Assembly: GCF_022414575.1 (NCBI RefSeq) | Contig: NZ_JADWYQ010000022.1 | Location: forward strand, 1 to 64,000 | Origin: Streptomyces sp. MUM 178J | GTDB lineage: Bacteria; Actinomycetota; Actinomycetes; Streptomycetales; Streptomycetaceae | DNA: 64,000 nucleotides | Direction of reading: 5' to 3' | Shown: one piece after another, positions 42,085 to 51,506 of the stretch | Numbering within the stretch: position 1 is the stretch's first letter | Layout of the letters: each line of letters starts with the position of its first letter | Translations under genes and position numbers: made by a program | The notes under the pieces: model-generated | Databases searched by the model: none | Told to the model about the DNA's origin: nothing | What the model saw: only the letters and a program-made list of their open reading frames with translations

Positions 42085-43356
42085 TCACTGCTGCGGCATC
42101 ACGCGGTAACCCGCCTCGCGCAACGCCGTCGCGACCTCCTCGCAGTGCTCGGGCCCCTTCGTCTCCAAGTGCAGCTCCACCTCCACCTCGGTCAGCCCGA
42201 GGCGCGGATCGGTCCGGACATGGCTGACGTCCAGGACGTTGGCGTCGACCACCGACAGCGCGCCCAGCAGCCCGGCCAGCGCACCCGGCCGGTCCGCGAG
42301 GCGCAGCCGCAGCGAGAGATAGCGGCCCGCCGCCGCCATGCCGTGCCGCAGCGTGCGCTGGAGCACCAGCGGATCCACGTTGCCGCCGGACAGCACCGCG
42401 ACGACCGGCCCCCCGGAGAATGCCGAAGGCTCGCTCAGCAGGGCCGCCACCGGGCTCGCCCCGGCCGGCTCGACAACCAGCTTCGCCCGCTCGAGACAGA
42501 GCAGCAGCGCACTGGAGAGGGCGTCCTCGGAGACCGTGCGCACCTCGTCGACCAGTTCGGCGACGATCCCGAAGGGCGCATCCCCCGGCCTGCCCACCTT
42601 GATGCCGTCCGCCATCGTCGTCGGGTTGTCGACGGCGACGGGACGCCCGGCGACCAGCGACGGCGGATAGGCGGCCGCCCCCTCCGCCTGTACGCCGATC
42701 ACCCGCACATCGGGGCGCAGCGCCTTCACCGCCACCGCGATGCCCGCGATCAGTCCGCCGCCCCCTACGCCGACGACGATCGTCCGCACCTCCGGGCACT
42801 GCTCCAGGATCTCCAGGCCGACCGTGCCCTGGCCCGCGATGATGTCCGGGTGGTCGAAGGGGTGGATGAACACCGCCCCGGTCTCGCGCGCATAGCGCTG
42901 CGCCGCCGCCAGGGTGTCGTCGACGACATGGCCGACCATCCGCACATCGGCGCCGTACTCACGGGTCGCCGCCACCTTGGGCAGCGGTGCGCCCACCGGC
43001 ATGAAGACGGTGGACCGCACCCCGAGCAGGGACGACGCCAGCGCCACGCCCTGGGCGTGGTTGCCCGCGGAGGCTGCGACGACGCCGGCCGCCCGCTCCT
43101 CCGGGGACAGCCCGGCGATCCGCACATACGCCCCGCGCAGCTTGAAGGAGCCGGTGCGCTGGAGGTTCTCGCACTTCAGATGGACAGGGGCGCCCACCAG
43201 CTGCGACAGATGCCTGCTGCCCTCCATGGCGGTGACGCGGGCGACGCCGGTGAGCATCTTCTGCGCCCCCTTGACGTCGTCCAGGATGACGGCCGGGGCA
43301 CGGCCGCGCCCGCGGGCGCCGGAGGGGAGAAAGGGGCCAGGCCTGCTCACACTCAT
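42085..43356 (-). CDS. ilvA: Threonine ammonia-lyase
   Basis: Encodes 423 residues from the ATG at 43356; a GTG 21 bases earlier is possible. The PLP lysine is in LQRTGSFKLRGAY near residue 60, and the phosphate-binding loop is VGVGGGGLIAGIA. A C-terminal ACT domain (RLADRPGALAGLLGALSVVDANVLDV) is of the short catabolic-type regulatory form. It deaminates threonine to 2-oxobutyrate, feeding isoleucine or catabolism. It stands alone and is divergent from the MarR regulator gene. Confidence 0.92.
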   Translation of the reverse strand: MSVSRPGPFLPSGARGRGRAPAVILDDVKGAQKMLTGVARVTAMEGSRHLSQLVGAPVHLKCENLQRTGSFKLRGAYVRIAGLSPEERAAGVVAASAGNHAQGVALASSLLGVRSTVFMPVGAPLPKVAATREYGADVRMVGHVVDDTLAAAQRYARETGAVFIHPFDHPDIIAGQGTVGLEILEQCPEVRTIVVGVGGGGLIAGIAVAVKALRPDVRVIGVQAEGAAAYPPSLVAGRPVAVDNPTTMADGIKVGRPGDAPFGIVAELVDEVRTVSEDALSSALLLCLERAKLVVEPAGASPVAALLSEPSAFSGGPVVAVLSGGNVDPLVLQRTLRHGMAAAGRYLSLRLRLADRPGALAGLLGALSVVDANVLDVSHVRTDPRLGLTEVEVELHLETKGPEHCEEVATALREAGYRVMPQQ

Positions 43357-43500
43357 GACGCAAGTCTCGCAGCTCACGCCCCAACCGTCCCACCGCCTCC
43401 AGGGCTTCTCATGGGTTTACCCAGGGCCGGTACGCACGGGGGCGGGGCCGCGTACTCTGTCCCCCACCAACCGACCGACGCACGAGAGAGCCCCGCTGCC

Positions 43501-44013
43501 ATGCCCACCTCTCAGGACATGACGAGTCATCTCGACCACGGCCTCCTCGATGCCCTCCAGCACCAGGTAGCCGTCTTCGCCCGCCGCGCGGAGCAGACCC
43601 GGCTCGGCGGAGTGGGCCAGGTCCGCAACTCCATGGACCGTGCCGCGTATCTGCTGCTCAACCGGCTCGACCAGGAGGGGCCGATGGGCGTCAAGGCGCT
43701 CGCCGCCGGCATGGGCATCGACTCCTCGACCGTGACCCGCCAGGTCGCCCCGCTCGTCGACACCGGTCTGGTGAAGCGGACCTCGCACCCGGAGGACGGG
43801 CGGGCCGTCGTGCTGCAGCTCTCCCCGCGCGGGCAGGCCAGGCTGGAGGAGGTGCGGGCCTCGCGCCGCGAGCTGATGGCGCAGGTCACGGAAGGCTGGA
43901 CGGAAGCCGAGCGGGACTCCTTCTGCACCCTGCTGACCCGCTTCAACGGCGCACTGTCGGCGCGCCAGGCGGGGCTGCCGGCGGCGGACCCGGAGTCGCC
44001 GCACCCCCAGTGA
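43501..44013 (+). CDS. MarR-family regulator
   Basis: Encodes 170 residues. The winged helix-turn-helix is clear: GPMGVKALAAGMGIDSSTVTRQVAPLVDTGLVKRTSHPEDGRAVV-type sequence covering residues 60-105, framed by dimerisation helices. No Cys sensor is obvious apart from one in the C-terminal helix. It is divergent from ilvA with about 145 bases between, so ilvA or the DrrAB-like genes could be targets. Confidence 0.9.
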   Translation: MPTSQDMTSHLDHGLLDALQHQVAVFARRAEQTRLGGVGQVRNSMDRAAYLLLNRLDQEGPMGVKALAAGMGIDSSTVTRQVAPLVDTGLVKRTSHPEDGRAVVLQLSPRGQARLEEVRASRRELMAQVTEGWTEAERDSFCTLLTRFNGALSARQAGLPAADPESPHPQ

Positions 44014-44153
44014 CCGAACGCGGACGCACCGAGGGGCCGGCGTCCCCCGCCCCCGGGCAGGCCCCGACCCCGGGCCGGATCGGCCGGATCCCGGCTTGAC
44101 CGGCCCTTGCCGACCCCTTGACCGGGCCGCACACGCTGGCCCTATATGAGGAC

Positions 44154-44702
44154 GTGAGCGATCGGCAGACGGCAACGCGGCGTCGCCGTGCCCGGGAGTT
44201 CGAGGCGTTCGTCGCGGGCGCGGCGCCGCGGCTGCTGCATGCCGCAACGCTGCTGACGGCCGAGCCTCCCACGGCCAATCCGCACGCGCAGCGGCTGCTG
44301 ACCGCGGCCCTCGCCCGCACCTACGCGGAGTGGGACCGGCTGCGCGGCGAGGATCCGTACGACCGCACCCGCCAGGAACTGGCCGCCCGTTTCGCCCGCG
44401 CCGCCCGTCGGCACTCCCGCCCGCGGGGCGGACTCCTGGACCGGCTGACGTCCCAGGAGCGGCTGATTCTCGTGCTGCGGCTGTACGAGGGGGTCGCGGA
44501 GGAGCAGACGGCGGCGCTGGTGGGCCTGCCGGAGGAGCGGGTTCGGGCGATCTGCGCACGGGCGGTCGCGGCAATGCGGGACACGGCAGTGCGGGAGACA
44601 GCGGCGCGGGTCATGACGGTGCAGAACGCGACGGTGCAGGACGCAGCGGCGCGGGACGCGGCGGGCACGGCGGCGGACGCGCGCGGCGCGAGGACGCCGT
44701 GA
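44154..44702 (+). CDS. Sigma-70 region 4-like protein
   Basis: Encodes 182 residues from a GTG at 44154; a TTG at 44118 is an alternative. The middle (REFEAFVAGAAPRLLHAATLLTAEP) resembles SigE-family sigma region 2, and LLDRLTSQERLILVLRLYEGVAEEQTAALVGLPEERV resembles region 4. The sequence is poorly conserved in between. The C-terminal 40 residues are Ala/Thr-rich (VQNATVQDAAARDAAG). It ends on the start codon of a small membrane protein gene (TGATG), like sigma/anti-sigma pairs. Confidence 0.7.
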   Translation: MSDRQTATRRRRAREFEAFVAGAAPRLLHAATLLTAEPPTANPHAQRLLTAALARTYAEWDRLRGEDPYDRTRQELAARFARAARRHSRPRGGLLDRLTSQERLILVLRLYEGVAEEQTAALVGLPEERVRAICARAVAAMRDTAVRETAARVMTVQNATVQDAAARDAAGTAADARGARTP

Positions 44703-44998
44703 TGAGCCTCCCGGACGGGCCCGCGGACCACCGCCGCCACCACCACCGCCACCGCAAGGAGGACAAGGAGGACGAGGTCCGACGGATGCTGCAGACGCCG
44801 CATCCGTCCGTGCCCGCCGATCTGTGCGACCGGGCCGCCGCCCACGGCGCCCGGCTGCTGCGCCGGCGCCGGGCGCTGCGGCGGACCGGTTGGCTGCTGC
44901 TGACCGCCGCGGCGCTCTGCCTCACGGTCTGGGCCTCGGCGACACAACCCTGGGACCCGCCGCCCGCGGACCGCACCCCTCCGCTGATCGGCTGGTGA
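44702..44998 (+). CDS. Small membrane protein paired with sigma-like gene
   Basis: Encodes 98 residues. A His-rich start (DHRRHHHRHRKEDKEDE) is followed by a short helical part and one membrane span near residues 65-85 (GWLLLTAAALCLTVWAS) with a short outer tail. The His cluster could bind metal but this is not proven. Its start overlaps the stop of the sigma-like gene, so it may act as that protein's membrane regulator. No anti-sigma zinc motif (HxxxCxxC) is present. Confidence 0.7.
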   Translation: MSLPDGPADHRRHHHRHRKEDKEDEVRRMLQTPHPSVPADLCDRAAAHGARLLRRRRALRRTGWLLLTAAALCLTVWASATQPWDPPPADRTPPLIGW

Positions 44999-45094
44999 TC
45001 CTCCACCCGGGCTGGTCCGGGCCGCCGTCGACACGCGGTCTCCGTCCGCGGCCACACCGGCGGACCGGAGCTGCGTTCCATGACCCAGAAGTCG

Positions 45095-45136
45095 CTTGAG
45101 GCCTTGAGGCCCTTGAGGCCCTTGAGGCCTTTGAGG
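45095..45136. repeat. Tandem CTTGAGGCC repeats
   Basis: Four to five copies of a 9-10-base unit (CTTGAGGCC, with one- to two-base variation) lie in the 355-base gap between the sigma-linked gene and metB. Nothing else in the gap is recognised apart from the imperfect repeats that follow. Confidence 0.65.
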
Positions 45137-45184
45137 ACGAGAAGGTCAGATCAGCGCGTGGCGTCCCTCACGGCACAAGGGAGC

Positions 45185-45285
45185 CGTGGACACAACGGCT
45201 CACGGACACCAGAGGGCCGCGGACTCCAGAGGGCCGCGGACACGAGAGGACCCCGGACACAAGAGGACCCCGGACACAAGGGCTC
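45185..45285. repeat. Imperfect direct repeats, intergenic
   Basis: Units such as GGGCCGCGGACTCCAGA and GGACCCCGGACACAAGA alternate over about 100 bases just after the CTTGAGGCC repeats and before metB. No function is apparent, and they lie downstream of both flanking genes. Confidence 0.5.
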
Positions 45286-45353
45286 ACCTACGCAAGGGAG
45301 CCGGGGTCCGCCCCGGACCCCGGCCCCCAGCCGCACGGCGCTCGCCTCGACGC

Positions 45354-46508
45354 CTAACCCAGCGCCTGCCTCAGATCGGCCAGCAGGTCGTCCGCCGACT
45401 CTATGCCGACCGACAGCCGCACCAGATCCGCCGGCACCTCCAGCGGGGAGCCCGCGGCCGAAGCGTGCGTCATCCGACCCGGGTGCTCGATCAGGGACTC
45501 GACGCCGCCCAGGGACTCGCCCAGGGTGAACAGCTTCGCCCGGTTGCAGACCTCGACCGCCGCCGCCTCGCCGCCCGCGACGCGGAAGGACACCATCCCG
45601 CCGAACGCCTTCATCTGCTTGGCTGCCAGCTCATGGCCGGGGTGCTCCGGCAGCCCCGGGTAGAGCACCTGCTCGACCTTGGGATGGCTGGTGAGCATCT
45701 CCGCGATCCGCGTCGCGTTCTCGCTGTGCCGGTCCATGCGCACCGCCAGCGTCTTGATCCCGCGCAGCACCAGCCAGGCGTCGAACGGGCCGGCCACCGC
45801 GCCCATCGCGTTCTGGTGGTACGCCAGCTCCTCGCCGAGTGCCGCGTCCGCAGCGACCAGCGCACCGCCGACCACGTCGGAGTGGCCGCCCATGTACTTG
45901 GTGGTGGAGTGCACCACCACATCCGCGCCCAGTGCCAGCGGCTGCTGAAGGTAGGGGCTGGCGAAGGTGTTGTCGACCACCAGCCGGGCGCCCGCGCCGT
46001 GCGCCACCTCGGCCAGGGCCGTGATGTCGGTGATGCCGAGCAGCGGGTTGGACGGGGTCTCGACCCAGATCACCTTCGTACGGTCGGTCACCGCGGCCCG
46101 TACGGCGTCCACGTCGGAGGTGTCGGCCACCGAGAAGTCCACGCCCCACCGCTGGACCACCTTGGCGAAGAGCCGGAAGGTGCCGCCGTACGCGTCGTTC
46201 GGGATCACGACATGCGCGCCGGGATGGAGCACCGCACGCAGCAGGCAGTCCTCGGCGGCAAGGCCGGAGGCGAAGGCGAGCCCGCGACGGCCGCCCTCCA
46301 GCGCCGCCAGGTTCTCCTCCAGCGCGGTGCGCGTCGGGTTGGCGCTGCGGCTGTACTCGTAGCCGCCGCGGAGTCCGCCGACGCCGTCCTGCTTGTACGT
46401 GGACACCTGGTAGATGGGCGGAACGACCGCGCCGGTCAGCGGGTCCGCCGTGTTGCCCGCATGGATGGCGCGGGTCTCGAAGCTCTGCTCACTCTGGTCG
46501 TCGCTCAT
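45354..46508 (-). CDS. metB: Cystathionine gamma-synthase
   Basis: Encodes 384 residues from the ATG at 46508. Signatures of the Cys/Met PLP family are present: YSRSANPTRTALEENLAALEGG, VDNTFASPYLQQPL, and VVHSTTKYMGGHSDV with the PLP lysine near residue 205. It condenses O-activated homoserine (probably O-succinyl or O-acetyl) with cysteine. A close alternative is cystathionine gamma-lyase, which shares these motifs. It is a single gene with no recognisable riboswitch upstream. Confidence 0.88.
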   Translation of the reverse strand: MSDDQSEQSFETRAIHAGNTADPLTGAVVPPIYQVSTYKQDGVGGLRGGYEYSRSANPTRTALEENLAALEGGRRGLAFASGLAAEDCLLRAVLHPGAHVVIPNDAYGGTFRLFAKVVQRWGVDFSVADTSDVDAVRAAVTDRTKVIWVETPSNPLLGITDITALAEVAHGAGARLVVDNTFASPYLQQPLALGADVVVHSTTKYMGGHSDVVGGALVAADAALGEELAYHQNAMGAVAGPFDAWLVLRGIKTLAVRMDRHSENATRIAEMLTSHPKVEQVLYPGLPEHPGHELAAKQMKAFGGMVSFRVAGGEAAAVEVCNRAKLFTLGESLGGVESLIEHPGRMTHASAAGSPLEVPADLVRLSVGIESADDLLADLRQALG

Positions 46509-46600
46509 GGTCCGAGCGTAATCCGCAGGTCCGAGGTTCACCGCATGCCGATCGTTTCCGGTGGTCCCGCCCGGCCGTCCGCGTCCGGGACAATGAGGCC

Positions 46601-47701
46601 ATGGAGATTCTCTGGTTCCTGGCCGCGATGGCGATGTTCGCCGCGGTCCTCATGCCCTTCCTGCGCCGCCGGGCCGGCATCCGCCAGGTCGCGCCGGGCT
46701 CGCCCGACGCCGCCGACCCGGACGCCTACGGCTTCGTCCGCCAGGAGGAGCTGGACATCCGGCTGCCCGGACCGGACCAGGACCTCCTCGACGTGCTCGA
46801 CCTCGTCCAGCGCACCCAGGACTGGCGGGCCGCCGCCCAGCTGCTGGCCGGCACCCCCAAGGAGGGCGAGGTGCGCTGGCAGCGCGTCCAGGCCTTCGCC
46901 GGGGCCGCGTCGCTGGAGCTCCGGCAGGCCCCCGGCGTCGGCGGGGCCTGGCTGCGCGACTGGCGCTCGCAGGCCCCGAAGGACGCGGGCGGCGCGCAGG
47001 TGCACGCCGAGTTCCTGGTGCAGCAGGCCTGGCGGTCCTCCTCCGCGGGCGCGGACGACTTCCGGATCATCCTCGAAGAGGCGCGCTCGGTCTGCGCCGA
47101 GGCCGCGCTGCTGGCCCCGGGCGACCCGGTCCCGTACATCGTCGAACTGTCCGCAGCGCGCGGACTCGGATACTCCCCCGAGCAGTTCGACCAGGTGTGG
47201 GCGAAGGTCATCGACCGCGCCCCGGCCCACATGGGCGCACACCTGGCCGCCCTGCACTACTGGTGCGAGAAGTGGCACGGCTCCCGCGAGGAGGCCGACC
47301 GCTTCGCGACGGCGGCCGCCGCCCGCGCCCCGCAGGGCTCCCTGCTGGCCGCGCTGCCGCTGTTCGCGGTGTACGAGCATCTGCCCGAGGTCAACATGGT
47401 GCGGGGCTTCTACGAGAGCGCCGTGGTGAAGACCGCGATCGAGGGCGCGCTGTTCGCGGTGCACTCGGCCCGCCCGGACGACCCGATGCTCGCGCACGTA
47501 CGGCATCTGCTGGTCCTCTTCCTCGTACGGGCGGAGCGCTGGACCGAGGCGATGCACCAACTGGTCCGGGTGGACGGCCACATCGGCGCCCTGCCGTGGA
47601 CGCACAGCGCCGACCCGGCGGCGGAATACGCGGTGTACCGGGCGCTCGCGGTGGCGGGCTACGAGGCGAACGGCGGCAGCCCGGCGACCCTGCCGCGCTG
47701 A
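46601..47701 (+). CDS. Membrane-anchored hypothetical protein
   Basis: Encodes 366 residues. One N-terminal span (EILWFLAAMAMFAAVLMPFL) anchors a soluble, alpha-helical repeat-like domain with motifs such as HAEFLVQQAWRSSS and LAALHYWCEKWHGS. The helix pairs suggest TPR-like packing. I do not recognise a named function. It is divergent from metB and followed by msrA after about 220 bases. Confidence 0.7.
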   Translation: MEILWFLAAMAMFAAVLMPFLRRRAGIRQVAPGSPDAADPDAYGFVRQEELDIRLPGPDQDLLDVLDLVQRTQDWRAAAQLLAGTPKEGEVRWQRVQAFAGAASLELRQAPGVGGAWLRDWRSQAPKDAGGAQVHAEFLVQQAWRSSSAGADDFRIILEEARSVCAEAALLAPGDPVPYIVELSAARGLGYSPEQFDQVWAKVIDRAPAHMGAHLAALHYWCEKWHGSREEADRFATAAAARAPQGSLLAALPLFAVYEHLPEVNMVRGFYESAVVKTAIEGALFAVHSARPDDPMLAHVRHLLVLFLVRAERWTEAMHQLVRVDGHIGALPWTHSADPAAEYAVYRALAVAGYEANGGSPATLPR

Positions 47702-47923
47702 GAGTTCCCACGCATCCTCCCTGGCTAGCAGAGCCCCGACCCGGCCGCCCGCGGCCCGTAGGCGCATAGCCGAAGCGCCGCGCCCGCTGCTGGAGCTCTC
47801 CCGCCGGGGGCTGCGGGGGCTACCGGTCCTGCGCGGCCTGCGCGGGCTGCCGGGCCCGCGGAATCTCCTCCGCCCTCCGTACGTTCTAAGTGAAGCAGCC
47901 CGACCGCCGAGGAGACCCACCCC

Positions 47924-48637
47924 ATGTTCCTGTCCCGCCGCACCCCCCAGCTCCCCGCCCCGGAGGAGGCCCTCCCCGGCCGCCCCACCCCCGACTTCGA
48001 CGTCCCCTCCCGCCACACGGTCCTCGGCACCCCCCTCGCCGGCCCATACCCCGACCACCTGGAGACGGCGGACTTCGCCCTGGGCTGCTTCTGGGGCGCA
48101 GAGCGGAAGTTCTGGCAGACCAAGGGCGTCTGGACCACCCTCGTCGGCTACCAGGGCGGCCTCACCCCGAACCCCTCCTACGAGGAGGTCTGCTCCGGCC
48201 TGACCGGCCACACCGAGGTCGTCCGCGTGGTCTTCGACCCGGCCGTCGTGTCATACGAGACCCTCCTGAAGGTCTTCTGGGAGTCGCACGACCCCACCCA
48301 GGGCTTCCGCCAGGGCAACGACGTCGGCACCCAGTACCGCTCGGCGATCTACACCCACTCCCCCGCCCAGACGGCCACGGCCGAGTCCTCCCGCGACTCC
48401 TACCAGCGCGCCCTGTCCGCCGCGGGCCACGGCACGATCACAACGGAACTCCTGCCCGCGGAAGGCCGCCCCTTCTTTCCCGCCGAGGCGTATCACCAGC
48501 AGTACTTGGACAAGAACCCGGCGGGCTACTGCGGCATCGGCGGCACGGGCGTCAAGCTGAGTGACCCGTTCGAAACGAACTGGGGCCGCTCCTGCCCGAC
48601 CGGCATCGCTTCTGTGCCGGAGGTCACGGACAAGTAA
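47924..48637 (+). CDS. msrA: Peptide methionine sulfoxide reductase A
   Basis: Encodes 237 residues. The catalytic motif is [14 protein letters not shown] near residue 55 (Cys in GCFWG). The family blocks [23 protein letters not shown] and [19 protein letters not shown] follow. Resolving Cys residues lie near the C-terminus (YCGIGGTG and SCPTG). It repairs oxidised methionine in proteins with thioredoxin as reductant. The gene appears monocistronic with GGAG upstream. Confidence 0.95.
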   Translation: MFLSRRTPQLPAPEEALPGRPTPDFDVPSRHTVLGTPLAGPYPDHLETADFALGCFWGAERKFWQTKGVWTTLVGYQGGLTPNPSYEEVCSGLTGHTEVVRVVFDPAVVSYETLLKVFWESHDPTQGFRQGNDVGTQYRSAIYTHSPAQTATAESSRDSYQRALSAAGHGTITTELLPAEGRPFFPAEAYHQQYLDKNPAGYCGIGGTGVKLSDPFETNWGRSCPTGIASVPEVTDK

Positions 48638-48721
48638 GCCCGTGTGAGCCCGGTTCTCGAAGAGGCCCGCCGTGCGCCGACAAGCGCACCGTGCGCCGGC
48701 GCGCCCTCTTCACAAGGCACG

Positions 48722-49366
48722 ATGGTCGAAAATCACTGTCCGCCTGCTCCGGCAGGCACCACCCTGTACGCCATGGAAGAACCGCAACGCGTGATCCGTG
48801 CGGCCTATGCCGAGTCCACGATCACCGTCTACCAGGCGTACTCCCCGGAGATAGGCCTGCCCGCCGCCCGGGAGGGCCGTTTCCCCTCCGTATGGAAGCG
48901 GGACAGGATGACGTGGATCAAGCCCTCGTTCCTGTGGATGATGTACCGCTGCGGCTGGGCCGCGAAAGCCGGGCAGGAGACCGTCCTCGCTGTCGAGATC
49001 GGTCGTGACGGCTTCGAGTGGGCGCTGCGCCACGCGTGCTTGTCGAGCTACGCCCGCGGGGTACACCCCGACCGAGCCACTTGGCAGCGTGAGTTGAAGC
49101 GTGCGCCTGCTCGCGTGCAGTGGGACCCCGAGCGGAACCTGCACCTTCAGCCGCTGCCATACCGATCCCTGCAACTCGGCCTCGCCGGTGAGGCCGTACG
49201 ACGCTACGCAGACGAATGGACGGTCAGCATCCGCGATGTGACGCCACTCGCCCACGAGATCCACGCCCTCGTCAACGGTGGTGACCTGGACTCCGCCACC
49301 CGACTGCTGCCCCAGGAACGCCCCTACCCCATTGGAGACGAGCTTCTTGCTCACCTACGCGGATAA
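48722..49366 (+). CDS. DUF4291 family protein
   Basis: Encodes 214 residues from an ATG at 48722 with AAGG upstream; an ATG at 48773, at EEPQRVIRAAYAE, is also likely. The DUF4291 pattern is clear: ITVYQAYSPEIG, FPSVWKRDRMTWIKPSFLWMMYRCGW, and VQWDPERNLHLQPLPYRSLQLGL. Function is unknown in the family. A decayed second copy follows at 49501-49599, so this gene was duplicated. Confidence 0.88.
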   Translation: MVENHCPPAPAGTTLYAMEEPQRVIRAAYAESTITVYQAYSPEIGLPAAREGRFPSVWKRDRMTWIKPSFLWMMYRCGWAAKAGQETVLAVEIGRDGFEWALRHACLSSYARGVHPDRATWQRELKRAPARVQWDPERNLHLQPLPYRSLQLGLAGEAVRRYADEWTVSIRDVTPLAHEIHALVNGGDLDSATRLLPQERPYPIGDELLAHLRG

Positions 49367-49874
49367 CGGACCGCTCCACCCGGCAGCCCGCTCCGGCTCA
49401 TGGGTCACATGGCAGCACATGCTCATAGGCACGGGCGTGAGCTGCCCGATCGGCATCGTGCCCGTCGACGACTCGGCGCACCGGCCCTGACGCGTTCGAA
49501 ACTCACTCCCCGAATCTCGGCCTGCCCGCGGTCCGGGACAGCCGCTTCCCGTCCAAGTGGAAGCGGGACCGGATGACGTGGGTCATCAAGCCGCGTTGAC
49601 GGTCTCTTTCCGTAGCGGAAGCCGACAGGAACCTGCAGCCAGAGGCCCGGTCACGGCGGTCCGGCGGAGGGTTCCACCAGGTGCCGCCGTGGTGTGCGGA
49701 GCAGGGGTGCCCGCACATCTCCGGTGGGCTGACCGGTCGGCGTGGGAAATTGCCCGGGTCAGCACGACCCGACATGATCGTTTCCCGAGTCGCGGAAGTG
49801 CTGAATCGGACGAGCCCGGCCGCATCCGCAGAGGGATGTGGCCAGGTGTTGCCGCTGTGCAGGAGGAGGGCTAG
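49367..49874. other. Gap holding a decayed gene copy
   Basis: About 500 bases with no intact gene. The centre (49501-49599) is a fragment of the upstream DUF4291 gene; the rest has no convincing reading. The ribosome site of the next hydrolase (AGGAGGAGGG) is at the right end. Confidence 0.5.
49501..49599 (+). pseudogene. DUF4291 gene remnant
   Basis: The reading THSPNLGLPAVRDSRFPSKW followed by KRDRMTWVIKPR and a stop matches residues around YSPEIGLPAAREGRFPSVWKRDRMTWIKPS of the intact gene, with an extra residue before the stop. Nothing upstream or downstream continues the domain. It is a truncated duplicate. Confidence 0.75.
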
Positions 49875-50807
49875 ATGCTCGGTGTGTGCAGCGGCTTCGT
49901 CACCATGAACGACGGCGTACGGCTGCACTACCTCGAGGCCGGCAGCGGCCCGGACATGCTTCTCGTCCCCGGCTGGTCGCAGACCGCCGCGCAATGGAGG
50001 CACCAGATCGACGACTTCGCGCGCACACATCATGTGATCGCGATCGACCACCGCGGCCACGGCGGATCCGACAGGCCGGATCACGGCTACCGGGTCGCTC
50101 GTCTGTCGACGGACCTCCATCAACTCATTCATCTCCTGGACCTCACCGAGGTCGTCTGGGTGGCCCACTCCATGGGCTGCGCGCTGGCGTGGTCCTACTG
50201 GGACCTGTTCGGTGGGGACCGGCTGGCGCGCCTGGTGCTGTTCGACGAACCCGCCGTTCTGGTCCGCCAGCCGTACTGGCCGGACGGCCTGGCCGAACAC
50301 CTTGGCGCGTTGTACGGCCTCGGACAGGTCGCCGATGTCGTCGCGGGACTCCGCGACCCGCTCTCGGATGCCGAGATTCTCAGTGCCGAGTTCCTCAATG
50401 CCATGTGGACTCCGGCCGCCGACGAGGGGGACCGCCAGTGGGTTCTCGCCCAGAACCTGCTCCTGCCCAGGGAGTACGCCGGCAGACTACTGCTGGACAA
50501 CGTCATGCAGGACTGGCGTGACGTCCTGCCCAGGATCACCGTTCCGACACTGGTCATCGGGGGGAACGACAGCGTGATCCCCTCCGCTGCCGCGCGGTCA
50601 GTGGCCTTGGCCATTCCCGGGGCCGTCGTGCGGATCCTCCGCGAGCGTGCCAGCCACTTCGCATTCTGGGAGAACCCCGTCGCATTCAACCGGGAGGTCC
50701 GGGCCTTCCTCGACATGCCCGTCGACGCCGACGGGCACCTGGTGTCGGCCGGGCGGGCGCACAACGATGCGGCAAGCCCGCAGGAAGGGTCTGCGAACAA
50801 GGCTTGA
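49875..50807 (+). CDS. Alpha/beta-fold hydrolase
   Basis: Encodes 310 residues with a strong AGGAGGAGGG ribosome site. Fold landmarks are LLVPGWSQTAAQW (oxyanion), IDHRGHGGSDRP, nucleophile elbow WVAHSMGCALA (Ser in H-S-M-G), VPTLVIGGNDSVIP with the likely acid and RASHFAFWENP with the catalytic His. This resembles haloperoxidase/esterase-type members. The substrate is unknown. It is a single gene. Confidence 0.88.
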   Translation: MLGVCSGFVTMNDGVRLHYLEAGSGPDMLLVPGWSQTAAQWRHQIDDFARTHHVIAIDHRGHGGSDRPDHGYRVARLSTDLHQLIHLLDLTEVVWVAHSMGCALAWSYWDLFGGDRLARLVLFDEPAVLVRQPYWPDGLAEHLGALYGLGQVADVVAGLRDPLSDAEILSAEFLNAMWTPAADEGDRQWVLAQNLLLPREYAGRLLLDNVMQDWRDVLPRITVPTLVIGGNDSVIPSAAARSVALAIPGAVVRILRERASHFAFWENPVAFNREVRAFLDMPVDADGHLVSAGRAHNDAASPQEGSANKA

Positions 50808-51014
50808 CGCCTGGACGAAGCCCACGCGGCCATCGGCCTCCCGGCCCGGTGGGCAGGCTGAGCTACGCGGCCGCGTTTGAGTAGCAGTACTCTCACGCGG
50901 CCGTGCGGGCGGGACCACGATGACGGTCACACGGCCCGGACAGCGGGCCCACCAGCACGACGGCCACGGGCAGGCCATGTGGCCGGCGCGGGTCCGTCGG
51001 CGTCGAGGAGCACC

Positions 51015-51371
51015 ATGCGTTCTACGTTGCGCACCATCGCGAGCCTCACCTTCGGCAATTGGCTCTCAGGCACCTACCTCGGCCTCGCCGGTTTCCTGCT
51101 CCTGGCGGGCGCTGGTGAAGACGGCAGCCTGGGCGCCGGGCTGTTCGCACTGTTCCTTGCGGGGCCGACAGGCGCAGCACTGCTCTCCGTCGCCAACACT
51201 GCGGGCACCTGGGCGCAGACCGATGCGACGGTGTGGTGCATCCTCCTGTTCTCGTACGCCTTCCAGGCATTCCTCCTGGGGGTGCTCGTTCGCGCCGTTC
51301 GGCGGTTCGTGGAAAGCGGCCGGACCGCCTGCCCCGCCGGGGACGAACTGTCGACTACTTCGCGCCTGTGA
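51015..51371 (+). CDS. Small multi-span membrane protein
   Basis: Encodes 118 residues with GAGGAG upstream. Three to four hydrophobic segments are visible (YLGLAGFLLLAGAG, LGAGLFALFLAGPTGAALL, and VWCILLFSYAFQAFLLGVLV) and a short polar tail. The SCO4225-like family of Streptomyces membrane proteins is a possible match from memory. Function is unknown. Confidence 0.75.
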   Translation: MRSTLRTIASLTFGNWLSGTYLGLAGFLLLAGAGEDGSLGAGLFALFLAGPTGAALLSVANTAGTWAQTDATVWCILLFSYAFQAFLLGVLVRAVRRFVESGRTACPAGDELSTTSRL

Positions 51372-51506
51372 CCGGGTGAGACGTCCCACGGGCCTCGTCC
51401 CGCCGGTCCGTCCGGGTGGCCTGGATCGCCTCCGCCGACGGCGCTAAGTCGGGGAGCGGACCCGGTCGAAACTCGTCGTGACGGTGCGAAGCAGCACAAG
51501 GGGGGT

